DNA of 64,000 nt from Brasenia schreberi (GCA_036023115.1 JAYKKT010000037.1:682001-746000), one strand, 5' to 3'. Positions 1 to 11,876 are shown, counted from the first letter of the stretch. Numbers and translations: made by a program. The notes: generated by a model from the letters alone, not told the origin.

Positions 1-190
1 TTCCCTAATCCCGGCCTAATCCCAACCTAATCACCTAACCCACTTCCCTAATCCTTCCCTAAACCTAGGTTAATTTCCCTAAACCTAGCCTAATCACCTA
101 ACCTAGCTCACTAAACCTCACCCTAAAACCCAACCACCTAACCTAGCCCTAAACCCCTAAACCACCCCTAGCCCAATCTACCCAAACCAC
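1..190. repeat. CT-rich, degenerate telomere-like tract
   Basis: Low-complexity pyrimidine-rich sequence made of irregular CCTAA, CCCTAAA and CCTAACC words. It resembles the plant telomere unit CCCTAAA but is too irregular to be a true telomere. It lies directly upstream of an LTR-like promoter and may simply be the U3 region of that LTR. No gene is visible. Confidence 0.4.
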
Positions 191-301
191 TAGTTTTTTA
201 AATATCTGGCCCTACCCTTTCCAGCCCACCTTATCTTCATACCACCCTACCTAAACCACCTAACCACTACCCCAAACCCAGCCCTAACCGACCTACCCAT
301 C

Positions 302-311
302 CCTATATAAA
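302..311 (+). promoter_or_regulatory. TATA box of LTR-like block 1
   Basis: CTATATAAAC, followed by a C run. The following 700 bases are C-rich and non-coding. The proline-rich open frame at 334-669 is a composition artefact. Confidence 0.4.
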
Positions 312-1266
312 CCCCCCCCCTTGGGGGCGGGTTTTGCAAGCTAGAACCCCTCACCAATCCCAGCCGGGCCCTCTCTTTCCCCCACTTCCCAGCCCAGCCG
401 AACCTGCCCCAGCTGCTCCACCTGCGCCACCTGCACCACCACCATCCTTCCATCCCACCACAGCTTGCACCGCCATCTCCACCACCTCCCGGGCGAGCTT
501 CACAGCCTGCCCATCTTCCTTCCAGCCGAGCACCACCTTCTCCCCATTCGGTAAGTACCCCCCCCCCACTCTACCTAACTCCTTCTCTACTCCCTCTCCA
601 CTCCTAGCCACCCACCATACCACCACCTTACCTACACATCAGCCCTTTGCTGCCACCATTCTCACTTAGCCGAACCTATCACAACCTAAACCACCGGCCA
701 CTACCTAACTACCCTAACTACACCCGGCCAGCCATTTCTTCTCCCCCAAGACTCCCATTCGGCCTTCCCTTAAACTCCCTTTAGGTCCATACTCCCCAAC
801 ACTCGATACTCTCCTAGTGACCCTAAACACTCACCTGGCCCAGCCCCTTTAATTCCCCACATCAAGGCGACACCCGCTTGCAGCCGGCCACCTTCGAGGC
901 GCCTATCACGCACCCCACTTGCAGCCGGCCAGCACCCTTTGTCATTCACCCTCGCGGAGCACCCGTTTGCAGCCCAAGGCGAAGGCCAAGCCCACGCTTA
1001 AGCAAGGCCTCTACGGACCAGCTACTCGTAAGTGCCTAAACTTGGTCTTTAGTTGTATACTTGCTTGAGATTCAATTTGATACGGGGTTGTAATAACGGA
1101 GCGTAGTCTCCCCCCGCTTGTAATAACGTGGCTTGGCACACCCACACACGTGCACTCTCTTAGTTGTGCACGATTTTGAACACACACGGGCCTAATCAGC
1201 CCCTAATACATAAGTATATATATATACTTTCATTTTCGAAGGGTTTTTGCTTAAGTTGGGTGCGTT

Positions 1267-1665
1267 GTCTTTCAATTCAAGCACTCACACACATTGAGCT
1301 TTCGCTCTTATTTGAAAGACCCAAGTAAGGGCCGACTTATACTATTTGGGTTTCATTTCATGTCGTGTGAGTAAGTCTTTCAATTCAAGCACTCTCACAC
1401 ACATTGAGCTTTCGCTCTTATTTGAAAGACCCAAGTAAGGGCTGACCTATACTATTTGGGTTTCATTTCATGTCGTGTGAGTAAGTCTTTCAATTCAAGC
1501 ACTCTCACACACATTGAGCTTTCGCTCTTATTTGAAAGACCCAAGTAAGGGCCGACCTATACTATTTGGGTTTAATTTCATGTCGTGTGTGTAAGTCTTT
1601 CAATTCAAGCACGCACCCACATTGAGCCTTCGCTCTTATTTGCAAGACCCGAGTAAGGGCTCATA
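1267..1665 (+). repeat. Tandem repeat, 108-110 bp unit, about 3.7 copies
   Basis: Units start with GTCTTTCAATTCAAGCAC at 1267, 1375, 1485 and 1595. The last unit is more diverged and stops near 1665. Each unit carries inverted arms GTCTTTCAA and TTGAAAGAC about 50 bp apart, so each could fold as a hairpin. The array lies in the transcribed part of the LTR-like block, downstream of its TATA box. Confidence 0.9.
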
Positions 1666-2316
1666 TACATACTCTATATACATATCTCCCTTCGGCACTT
1701 ACTTTACAAGTCATTTCCCTTCAGTTATTTCCCTTCGGTTATTTCCCTTCAGTATTGTCTTTACATTTCGGGTTTTCCCTTTGGAGTAGCGTGAGTTTGC
1801 AATGCATCTACGCTATACCACGAGGTAGGACGCATATTGCATCAAAGCAAGCCCCGCTCGAATTCGCCCATGTAGTGGAGTGTTCATAACACACAAACTA
1901 GGTGGCCCGAAAAGGGATAAAAGAAAAGACTTAGGCACGTGCAAATCCACATGATCTAAAACATGCAATCGCATTTAAAAGACCCGAAATAGACACCTCG
2001 AACCGCTTCGTAGGCTTTCTATCCCACAAACTCGATTTTTTGCAAAGCGTACAGACTGACCCTTGCGCATCGGTGCAAGAAGGTCTGCGACGATAAGAGC
2101 TCACTTGCTCACAGTCGCCACGTTTAGAAGTCAGTGTTAAAAATATCTTCGCTAGCTTAGGTAAGCTAGCTGACACGCCCTGTTTGCATACATAGGCCCT
2201 AGACGTACGAGAGGATCCGCTCCAAGCCCTGAAAAGGTGAAGAGGCGGGGATTTTCGCGCGTCTATAGAAATGAACCATGCTTTAGCTTGGGATAAGCCA
2301 GGGATGGGAAAGAGAT

Positions 2317-2346
2317 ACCACGGTCCCTTCTGAAGCATCCCGTGGT
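2317..2346 (-). other. Conserved hairpin motif in Tat 3' internal region
   Basis: On the minus strand this 30-mer begins ACCACGGG and ends CCGTGGT, so its ends pair as a short stem around CTTCAGAAGG. The same 30-base arrangement is found on the plus strand at 23665-23694, inside the Tat element at 16427-25418, and the similarity continues on its 3' side to the words CTTATCCCA. It shows that 2240-3160 is inverted Tat-internal sequence. Confidence 0.6.
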
Positions 2347-2846
2347 TTAAGGCATAGAAGGCGGAAAACTGCTCTTTTTGAGCTCTTTGGCCTCTTTTTC
2401 CTTTTTTTTATCGAGGGTCTCCCTTTGGGAGTATTTTTTCTTTAATCCCTCTTTTTCATAAGAGAATCGATTTTTCTTTGGAATTCTGGTTTCTTTCTTT
2501 TGGAAAGAGACTTTGAATGGGAAATTCCCTTTGTTTGGGCTTTTGTTTTCCTTTTGGAAGGAGAAGAGAAGAGGGGAGGACTTATCCCAAGCCTACACTC
2601 GATCCATTCTAGATCAGCCTATTTAGAAATAGCACGTACTACTTGCAAGTATCTTGCTATATTGAACTAGGCCTTTCTTTGTAAGAAGAAGGATTTTGAA
2701 ATGTAACCACAATTTTGAAGACTCCGCTCTTTCACAAGTGCGAATTCTCTCACTCAGGGTCACACGACTTTGCCTTTGCACCTTATTTTCATGTCTCAGG
2801 ACAGCTATCCCTAAAATTTTTTGAAAAATGGAATTTAATCCAGATC

Positions 2847-3158
2847 CTACACATGATACTTCTTTAAGTATTGAATATTAATAGGATCTGCTAAATTCCT
2901 ACCTTCTACATCAATCAACCAATACGAATTGTTCGTGGTGGTTGCTCCTACAACAAAGGGTCCATCCCAGTTGGGGCGCCACTTGCCCATGGGGTGTGGT
3001 CCACGATGATGGATGATTTTTAAAACCAGATCCCCCACCTCAAAGTGGCGAGGTCTTATGTGTTTGCTATAATGTCGGGCTCCTGGTGTGAACAAGGTAG
3101 AATGTACTGGAAGCTCGAAGTGAATCCAGTGGGATGAAGCACGAACACAGTGAGACAA
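2847..3158 (-). pseudogene. Gypsy integrase C-terminal fragment
   Basis: The 103-residue open frame has the typical tail of plant Gypsy integrases: RHYSKHIRPRHFEVGDLVLK, then GKWRPNWDGPFVV, then a final DPINIQYLKKYHV. The same tail, more decayed, is found at about 22910-23070 in the Tat element on the right. Only the last part of the integrase is present; the zinc-binding and catalytic core are missing. It is in minus orientation while the adjacent LTR-like block is plus, so the two are joined by inversion or by a second insertion. The family is clear; the lineage (Tat) is inferred from the shared 3' region. Confidence 0.85.
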
Positions 3159-3159
3159 C

Positions 3160-6100
3160 CTCCAAAAGATGCCAAATATGGGAAGATGTGACTATGAATA
3201 CCAATGAGTATGAAGAGCTTCCAAATGAACTCTAGGATGGACTACTCAAATAAGAATTAGAGACCAAGCGCCACATCTTGTTGGTCAACCAGATGGAGCT
3301 GGAGTAAAACCATGAGGCCTCCATAAGAATGTAATCCTGAAACACACAAAAACCTCTAGGAAGACCAAGTGAATGCATCCCAGTCGTGAACACAAAAATC
3401 ATGTAAAAACATTGCTCATGATGAACATGCAATGGAAAGACATAGATAATGCACGACAAAAGATAAGATGAAGTATAGAAGTGGAGACAAAGTGAAGGTA
3501 AAGGTAAGGCGAATGTGAAGTGAAATATATATGAAAGCAAATGTGAAGTGAAAGTGAATCTGAAGATGAAGGTGAAAGTGTAAGTGAATAGCAAATCATG
3601 CCCCTTATGGAGAGAACCCATAATAGACTCGGTAAGTCTCCCTATATCAAAAGGCTAGTACATAAGAATAACATCAAGAAAACACATCTCTAATATTATG
3701 AATATCGTGACTCAAAAGACTCCAACACCGAAGAGGAAATCACTCGACTCTAAAGACAACCCCAGCTTCTAGTAAAATCCACCTCATAGTGACGATTGAA
3801 TGTGTGGTAAGACGTGAAAGGTGTGTGTAGCTAATAAAATGGATGGCATGAAGGGGAATGCTAAATGGTATCACTAATTCCCCAAGAAGTACCATAAGGA
3901 GAGGTATGCATTTTAATACAAGCATCACAAAGAAACTAAAAGACCAACTCTAGGCACTAGGACAAGAACTACATGAGCATTAATTGCTTGTAGGTGATAA
4001 TGGCTCATATAGTGGTTTTTCTAAAATCACTACATTTTAAAAATAAACCTCCTTTTGTCACCCCATCAAATGAAATACGGACAAACAAATCATTTCTACT
4101 CAAATCTTTAATATCAAAGTACTAATAGATGAAAAAGATGACACCAACATTAGCAATTGAATTCTTGACTTTTAAAATACTAGAAATAACTATCTAGTGA
4201 CCCATGGACAAGTAGACAGGTAGAAGTCCTCAACTTGAAGGGAGCACGGACCTTTCCTCTAATATAACAGACTTAAGACAGTGAATATGACATCCCAAGT
4301 ACAAGAAAAAGATACACTCAGTCCCTTCCGAAGCATCCCAAGTATACATAGAGTAAGAAGTAAGAACCCAAGAGGAAATATGCAAAATCAAACTTCACTT
4401 TCCTTTTCCTTTTTCTCTTTACTTCTCAACTTTTTTTCTTTTATAAACTTTTTTACTATGTATAACTTTTAGCACATATAAAGTATATATATCAAGACAC
4501 ATCAATCAAGCATAAATACAACAAGCATACCTAGAAATCCATCACACTCAGTATCAACAACAACATGCATTAAGAAATTAAGGAACTGCAAGCCAGTCTA
4601 TAAGCTAAAATACATCAAGGATAAAACATTTTTGTTATTTTCAAAATCAAAACATCGCTACCAAAATGCAAGCATCAACCCTTTCCTAAATTTTCCAACA
4701 TTAAAAATTTAGTAGAAACAATAGGCAGATCAAATTGATCAATACCAAATACGGTGAAAGTTTCAAAACAAAAATTTTAAAGTACAAGTCAAAGAAAAAA
4801 GTACAGTGATAGACGGTGACCCATAGTTGGAAGCATCAATCCAAAAAACCTAAGTGATAAGTAAACAATGTTAAAGCATCGCAAAAGTCCCTATGATTGA
4901 ACAAATTTTAAGGAATCCACACATCTATCAAAATAAAATGCTAGACTCCAAGAGTAGAGTTCCCGACCATCAAGGCAAACACTCAAGTAACCAAGCCATA
5001 GGTGTACAACAAAAGAAGTATCGAGCAAATCCCTGACTTAAGACAATTTTTAAGGAATACCATAAAGTTTTCATGAATACCTTGATATCCTAATGCCTCT
5101 TTACCGACATGCCTATGTCACACGGGTGCGGGTGCGGGTGCGGGATACGACAAATTTCAAAAATTTTGGGTGCGGCGACACGGCTAGGGTATATAATATT
5201 ATATATTATATATAATATTCAAGCTACATAAATCAATCATAATACAACTAGTATTTGCTAATTTTGGGTGCACGTAGGTATCAATTAGCAAGTTCCCTCA
5301 TAATGATTTGAAACTTGCTTGGATCCTCGAGAAGCACTCCGAGTAGGCTTTCTCCAGTTCCCACAGTTTGTGTCGCCCTTCTCCTAAGCTCCAATTGCAA
5401 CTATCAATTCTTGATAGTGCAAGGCCAAGCGATCGTTGAGAGAGGTTAGCTATGATATAAGGAAGCAACTTCTCTCTTTGGAGAGAAAGAGATAGAAAAT
5501 TGTATTCAAGGCGGTCAATATACACATGAGCTTCTCAGCATCGGTCCATTAGCAATCGTTGTTTAGTTTCCTCTTGCGAGCATACCATCCTCAGCTATTC
5601 ATATACAATTATCATTTGAGATGACAACATATATTTGGTACACTCGATGAGATACACATGCTTACTTGTGGGGTTGTTTAGTTTATGCAGAATCGATCCG
5701 GTTGAGTTTATTCAATAGCATGGTCCAGCACAAACTATGATCATTCATTCTCATTGCATAGCACTCGATCCCCAGTCTCAAACAATCTAGTAGGATATTT
5801 CCCACACTAATAAAAGGAGAAGTGTTAGCTATGCCTCACGTACAATTGAATGAAGATGTTATGGAATGCCTTAGACCATCAATTAATGATTGTAAGAGAG
5901 AGAGTTTAGAGATCTTCAAACACCATTGCTCCACTAGATGGTAGAAACTATGCCTACTATGATCACTATTCAACTAGCTACCATCTAAGACTAATAGTTG
6001 CTTACCGGTAAACAAAAGGAAGTTGTAGAAGCTGTCGCTCAAATATCATACTAGCGAGCATTGATATTCAACACCTATACAAGGAGCCAGAACATCTAAG

Positions 6101-6800
6101 GATTGTTCGAGATTCGAGGACCTGACTTTTAGTATGAACGAGTCAACATTGCTCGACGATCACCAAAGTTTTTGGTCCCACTTTCATCATTTCAAACAAC
6201 TACTACTAACCAATCTTATGTTACCCCAATACAAACTAATATGTTGTGGGTGTTTACTAAATGTCGGGGCACATATCGAGAACCTCATCCCTTTGTTTCT
6301 CCAAGAGCTCTAAGCTTTATGGTTGCCCAAATGGGAGTGGATATTCCACTACTACCATAACAATAAAATTTGTGCATTTGGTTCATGCACCTTATCCGGT
6401 ATACCAATCCTGAGAGAGTGTAATTCCAACCTCATTAAGCACCATTTTCACAAGCAAACTATCGGTTTGTATTTGGCAATGAGATGCCACATCAATCTTT
6501 TGAGGTAGAAGATGCCCTGATGAATCATGATGAGGTTTTAGACATGGTTCCAAATGCTTTTGGAGTAGAGCTACATACTCTTAATAGTGAAGTGCATCAT
6601 AAGTTGCATCCCAACTTGATCGACATGCTTACATGTAAACACCCAAAAAAATTCATCTTTCAAAAATTTTATTTTTTTTTTTTTTGCAACTTTCGGCCTT
6701 TTAAAGGCTTTTCAAATAGAGATACCTTAAATGGATTCATTCTTATGTCAAAATTTTGTAACAACCTCAAAATGGGATATATTGCATCCCTCTCGAAAAA
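3160..6800. other. No gene recognised; decayed repeat-derived DNA
   Basis: All open frames here are short and match nothing I recognise. Visible items: a degenerate GTGAAG-type purine tract at about 3470-3600; a minus-strand relic of the Tat 3' hairpin motif near 4316-4342 (GTCCCTTCCGAAGCATCCC); a GGGTGC triplication near 5126-5150 followed by an AT palindrome; and a T run at 6671-6684. The region is probably old Gypsy and other TE material. Confidence 0.4.
5126..5220. repeat. GGGTGC repeat and AT palindrome
   Basis: Three tandem GGGTGC hexamers followed by GGGATACGAC, then near 5190-5220 an AT-only inverted repeat built from TATAATATTATATATTATA. Clusters of this kind occur in the subterminal regions of hAT elements, but no transposase is adjacent, so the origin is open. 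Confidence 0.35.
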
Positions 6801-7090
6801 AATCAATTTGGACAAAATTTCACAAAAATAACTATTTTGCCCTCAAGACCAAATAGGCAAGATTCTGTCTTTTTAAATGATTGCCTTCTAAGGAAAAATG
6901 ATTTCAAACAATTTTTCTTTAAAGAAACAAATGAAAAAGAAAACATTGGGAATCAAACCCAAAAATGTTTGCAAATTGATAAATTTATGAAATTCTCAAA
7001 CCTCTGATATTCAAAAACAAATTAAATTCAAATGAGACCTCAAAAATTTGCCCGATCGAAAATAGTCTCATTCTGAGAGCTGATACCAAG

Positions 7091-7215
7091 GGTTAAAGTG
7101 GTTCAATACCTGACACCCGTGAAAGTGGTTAAAGTGATTTGATACTACACCCATTGAAGTGGTTAAAGCGGTTTAATACCCTATACCCATGAAAAGGGTT
7201 AAATGGTCAAGGTGG
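7091..7215 (+). repeat. Minisatellite, about 36-bp unit, three copies
   Basis: Successive units begin GGTTAAAGTGGTTCAATACC, GGTTAAAGTGATTTGATACT and GGTTAAAGCGGTTTAATACC, each followed by a short CACCC or TACCC segment and GTGAA or TTGAA. A fourth partial unit starts at GGTTAAATGG. It lies in the 5' part of LTR-like block 2. Confidence 0.75.
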
Positions 7216-7514
7216 TTATAGACTGACACACGGAGCAAAAGTAGGTCACTCTTGCAAACAAAAACTGGGAATGAAACCTAATGATTTTCCAAAATAATAT
7301 TTGAAGATTTCATTAAATTTGATGTTTTCAAATATAAAAATATTTTTTTTATATAAAGTGTTTGAAACCATACCTACCATATATATAAAACTCAGACCAG
7401 AAAGAGGCAAATTCCCTGAAAAGAGGAGGAGGTATGAACCAAAAGGGCAACAACCGAGCACTGCCAATTTCGGCACTATTGGGCAAGGTAACTTGTCATT
7501 TTTAGTTTCAGGTA

Positions 7515-7720
7515 TTAGAAAGGAAGGTCAACATCAAAAAAGGAAAGTCGACACTCGAGAAAGGAAAGTCGACATTCAAGAAGGAAAGTCGGCACCCAAA
7601 ACGGAAGGTCGGCGTCCAAGAAGGAAAGTTGGTGTCATCCATACAAAAGGAAAGTGATGCTCGATTTGGCAAGCTATAATGCTTGATTTGGCAAGTAGTG
7701 ATGTTTAATTTGGTAAGGCA
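7515..7720 (+). repeat. Two adjoining minisatellites of about 20-22 bp
   Basis: From 7520 to 7655 the word GGAAAGTCGACA or a close variant recurs about six times, separated by CTCGAGA, TTCAAGA or CCCAAAA-like spacers. It is followed at 7658-7720 by three copies of a different unit around TGCTTGATTTGGCAAG. The first array keeps an open frame rich in Lys and Arg, but I regard that as a by-product of the repeat. Confidence 0.75.
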
Positions 7721-7966
7721 CTAAGAGGAAACTTACCAGTTTTAGAGTTCAACATCAAATGATTAAGCAACTTACCTTATCAAGCTTCATCAAATGAGCA
7801 GTTGCACTTACCATATCAGACAGAGCAGGTTTTTGGCAAGAAAGGCCAGTACTTCACTTACCTTATCCAAGGGAGCAGTTTTTGGCAAGAATGACCAGCA
7901 TTCACTTATCAAATGCAGCCATCTTCAATAAGATGAAATTTTGCAACAAAGAGGCAGCCCTTGGCC

Positions 7967-7977
7967 TATAAAAGGGG
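7967..7977 (+). promoter_or_regulatory. TATA box of LTR-like block 2
   Basis: CCTATAAAAGG, a strong plant TATA box about 60 bp upstream of a GA microsatellite and a non-coding leader. Confidence 0.5.
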
Positions 7978-8043
7978 CCTCAAGGGGCTACAAATGATCA
8001 ATCCGAGTTCAATCATCCATCCAACAATCTCACGATCCAGCAA

Positions 8044-8047
8044 GAGG

Positions 8048-8100
<53 letters not shown>

Positions 8101-8132
8101 TGAGAGAGAGAGAGAGAGAAAGAAGAAGAGGA
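8044..8132 (+). repeat. (GA)n microsatellite
   Basis: Imperfect GA/GAA repeats over about 90 bp. Open frames across it on both strands are composition artefacts. Confidence 0.95.
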
Positions 8133-9479
8133 GGTTTGCCGCCACTAACCGCTGGCCATCTTCCAATATTTCTGCCACAGATCCATTCTTCCTTTATTTT
8201 ATTTTTATAATTATATCTCCTCTTTCATTAAGCTTTATGAGGTTGTAATTAAGGATCTCATGTCTCCAAGGTTCATACATTGCTGTCTCTCTTTCATTCA
8301 TATGCTATTCATTATATATTTTAATTTTAATTTTTTCCACTCCATAACATAATATAAGACTGTAGACCTCTTGATACCCCTATGCTCATGTGATAATTAG
8401 GATTTTATTTATTTTGATAGCCGTAGATTAAATTTTAATTTGGACAAAAACACATGCACGAATCTGAAAATCTGAAAACCTGTTTTTCTGCACTCTATAC
8501 ACGTCCGATGAACGAATTTTATTTTAATATCCCATACTCTGAAAGTTTTGAAACTTTGCACATCTAATCTATACCAATACACTTTTAATAAAATTTTTAA
8601 GAATTTTAGGCTTGCGAAACATCACCAATAAAATAGAAGAAGTTTGATTGAAATCGGAATAGATTATGAAAAACAGAAGTTCCTACAATAGAGGTTGGGT
8701 TATTATCTAATATCTTTATACACAATGAACCAATTTTATTGAAAATAGTCTCATTGAAAATCTAAAATCTATAACTTTTCAACAAGACCAATTTCATAAA
8801 AATTGGAGGTATGATCATAAAAATACAATAGTTTTTCTAAACCTTTGACTTTCTGGCATAAGTCTGCCTCGAGGGTCTGAGTGGGGTGTATTTTCAGAAT
8901 TAATTATATAAATCTCTAATATATAAAATAAAAATAAATAAAAATTCTGAATTTGTACATCAAAATCTGTTTTGTGTAAAATTTTCAAAATTTTTGGAAA
9001 TTCAAAACTATTCTAAAAAAATCAGAGGCAAGTCATTGAAAACATAACCAGTTTTTGTTTTTTAAGAACTTGGGATGTCTTTGAGTTTAGAAGTTGAAAT
9101 CACGATTTTGTCAAACCTTTGAAATTGGAATTTTATTTTTAAAAACTTATCGGATCACGAACGATTTTCAAAGCATCTAAGTTAACCCTTGAGCATTGGT
9201 TCAAGAAGGCTCACGACGAAAAGAATTCACTTATCCACAATCGCTACACGAAGTTAGAAATCAACTTTGTTAGTTTGAGTAAACTAATTGGCACGCTAGC
9301 ACACACGATGTAGTTCAGTAATTTAATTTCGAATCTCCACATAGACTTCAAAAATTCACGTCTACATTACAGCAATCTTGAGTGGTTTTAGAGCTAAATT
9401 TATCACTTTTTTGGGATAAGACAATAAATATCTAGGAGAATATTTGGTCATCTCACTCTCGAGTGCAGGATTTGGGTGT

Positions 9480-10620
9480 CAAGCACCACAACAAAATCCG
9501 GCCTCAGCCAATACCTACATATTTAATGAATATTTACCAAAAAGCTGAGGAAACTTTGGAAGTCTTCTTCGAGATATTCCATGAGTTACGTGGCCTTGGT
9601 GCAGAATAGCATGTGGACATAGACTGAGATGGGCTTAGTTTGATATTTCTACTCAACACTAATTCAATTATTTCACCGAGAGGCAGAGGTTGAATACATT
9701 CTCAACACTCTAGATGCATCAAGTAATAAGCGAGAAGTTTTGAGGTATAATTAACAATCAACTTTGATTTCTTGCTTAGAAGATATGATACAAGATATTG
9801 ATGATGGCTCTGACTCAACTGAAGTCAAGGCTGCTAAGTTGGCATAGAGACCTTATGTTTGCAATTCTATTAGGCCCTCAAAGATGAAAGAGAAGAAAGT
9901 CGATGAGAAAGAAAATTGGCTTTTTGACATCTCGAAAGTCTATTAGATCTTCGATCTACTTATAAAATATCAACAATTTTGTTTGCTAGAAGGACATTCG
10001 ATACCATCTCAAACGAACTCAAGAAGATTCTACGATACTGCAAGTGGCACAACCTCACCTCACATGATATAAACCAATGTGTCAAGTTCCGCTCCATCAT
10101 ACAAGCTATCAAGGATGAATGTCTTAAGTTTTCAAACAAGAAACTTGTGATTGATGTAAATCTATTCCCACCTATATCAATTGTAGGTGAAGATAGTCAT
10201 ATATTATAATTATGTACCATTATAGTGGAACCTTGATAACAAACTTGATTCACTCCAGGTGAAGGGGGTTGATCATCGTCACGTGCATCTCCCGACTAAA
10301 TGAGATTAGAACACATGGGTCTGGTGAGAGGGTGGAGGCTATAGACAAATGCGCTTTCCCTAGGCTGGTTCACTTGTTGAGTCATCCCATATACCAAGAT
10401 CGGGGACATGTTTGTTAGAATCATCAAATGAAACCATGGCAGAATACGGAGTTTAACTCAAGATTGCATCATCAATATTATTATCGAAGGGTTGTCCCAA
10501 ATTGGCAGGAATGGCAACATGTTGTTCATGACCTTATAGTATCTTCGAAAGAGAGATACCTCAAGGTCAATGTTTCATCATCATCATCAACACCCACCTC
10601 AAGCCGTTGAGGTCCAAGAA
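9480..10620 (+). pseudogene. Decayed Gypsy gag region of element 2
   Basis: Positions 9979-10209 encode YCKWHNLTSHDINQCVKFRS, matching the CxxH...H....C pattern at the end of Tat/Ogre-type gag proteins, which typically read YCKFHNSWSHTTNQC followed by FRNIIQ. The preceding 9541-9960 has gag-like words (ELRGLG, SLLNTLDAS-type residues) broken by stops. A further piece at 10428-10610 continues the region. No protease, RT or integrase follows, so this is an internal relic attached to the LTR ending at 9366. The family is well supported by the Cys/His spacing; the lineage is inferred. Confidence 0.55.
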
Positions 10621-11600
10621 CATAATGGTTTGAAGTGCATCAATATTTTCTATCTAAGATCGAATCATCAAGCCTCAAACTGACCCCCGAGTTTAGGGGA
10701 CTTTACTAGGGTAGGTGATCCAAAAGTTTATCTTGAGGATGCCGAGTGTGAAGTGTGTCAGTATTTTTTATCCGAGAACCTTAACATTTAGGAATCTACA
10801 ACAATTATTGTGAATTCACATGGTTTGTTGTCAACTGAAGTAGTCAAAAGGTTGCAGATGTGATTAGCAGTAATCCAGAATTGGAAGGAGTTGCTGAAGA
10901 GAATGACCATTTCTTGAATGAGACATATATATCCAATGAAGACTTCAACGACTACAATCTTGATGCTGAAAAAGTTTACCGGTCTTCACTTTAAGTGCTA
11001 ACAACAACGTATGAAAATCTTATTAACCATGTTAGGGTTGCATATGTTTATCGAGTTAGATTGTCTCCTACTAGATAATAGTGACCCTAGAAGCTGAGAT
11101 AAAAACTCCAAGTGAAAGGAGAAGGATATCATATGCCACTGTTGTATTTTATAAGCACCATCAAATGTACTTTTTGACGTTTATAATTCTTCCCCTTCTA
11201 AGACAATAAAATATCTATGGGTTGTCACTGATAGACATATGTGTGAGTATGAATTTGAAATCATGAGTTGGAATGTAAATATGATTTACTATAAAATGAT
11301 TGTGAAACATTCATGCTTATCGTATAAATTCTATTGTGGGATGTATAACTTTCCTATTAAACTATGGGTCATTGCTCATGCTATTACTTTATAGTTTATC
11401 TTGAAACTATCACATCCATAGTGCATGAAACTGAGTAGCAGATTGTTCAAGTTGTTTTTTTTTGTAATGGTATGATATAGTTGAAGGCTAGGTTATTTAG
11501 ATATTTATATATGACTTTTGGAGATTATGTCAATGGGTCTATATTATTTTGAATGGATTATTGGAATTAAAATTTGGCTATGCTTGTCTTAGAAAGGGAT
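10620..11600. other. No gene recognised
   Basis: Short broken frames only. The stretch is probably the continuing internal region of Gypsy element 2, followed by unassigned AT-rich DNA. Confidence 0.4.
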
Positions 11601-11876
11601 GGCGGGGGATGACAGAGAATTGGTAGACTAGTTGCTCAACTAGGCCCCACATAAGGCTCTGGACAGTCGATCAGAAGATGGCATGGTTTACGTAGAAATT
11701 GAAATAAGTGGAGTGGAAGAGGCTACAATGGGTGACATGAGAGGATCCTTCCCACACGTGGAGGATGCAATGCACCACTTGAAGGTGGTCGATGAAGGTG
11801 CCTTGCTTGTGATAGCACTCCCCAACCCTCGCTTCGGCCAGAACAACCATCAATTGAGGGAGATCTTTGTTCATTG

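Larger units (their letters stand above)
1..2215 (+). mobile_element. LTR-like block of a Tat-type Gypsy element (element 1)
   Basis: A TATA box (CTATATAAAC) lies at about 302-311. The segment near 1085-1110 (GGTTGTAATAACGGAGCGTAGTCTCC, split here only for reading) matches in order and wording the LTR of the Tat element at 16427, near 17400. The stretch 2052-2200 (GACCCTTGCGCATCGGTGCA and onward) matches the 3' part of that same LTR at 18371-18530 and a third copy at 9184-9310. The left edge lies outside the window. The right edge is cut near 2215 and joins sequence of opposite orientation. The LTR assignment is inferred from these shared segments, because no second copy of this LTR is present. 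Confidence 0.55.
6800..9366 (+). mobile_element. LTR-like block of a Tat-type Gypsy element (element 2)
   Basis: A TATA box (CCTATAAAAGG) lies near 7967, followed by GA repeats and a non-coding leader. The 3' part (9184-9366: ACCCTTGAGCATTGGTTCA, ATCGCTACACG, and the end CACGTCTACA) lines up with the 3' end of the 16427-18556 LTR, which ends CATGTCTACA. The right edge is therefore set at 9366. The left edge is not resolved; 6800 is an estimate from the start of the repeat-rich sequence. No partner LTR was found in the window. Confidence 0.5.

Noticed and set aside
1..190. Interstitial telomere
   Set aside because: The CCCTAAA words are too irregular and sparse; the tract fits a pyrimidine-rich LTR U3 better.
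334..669. Proline-rich protein ORF near the left end
   Set aside because: It follows the CCA/CCT-rich composition, overlaps an LTR leader and has equal open frames on the other strand.
3232..3621. Phe/Leu-rich minus-strand ORF as a membrane protein
   Set aside because: It arises from a GTGAAG-type purine repeat on the plus strand; no other coding sign.
7961..8248. Arg/Glu-rich ORF
   Set aside because: It is the translation of a GA microsatellite.
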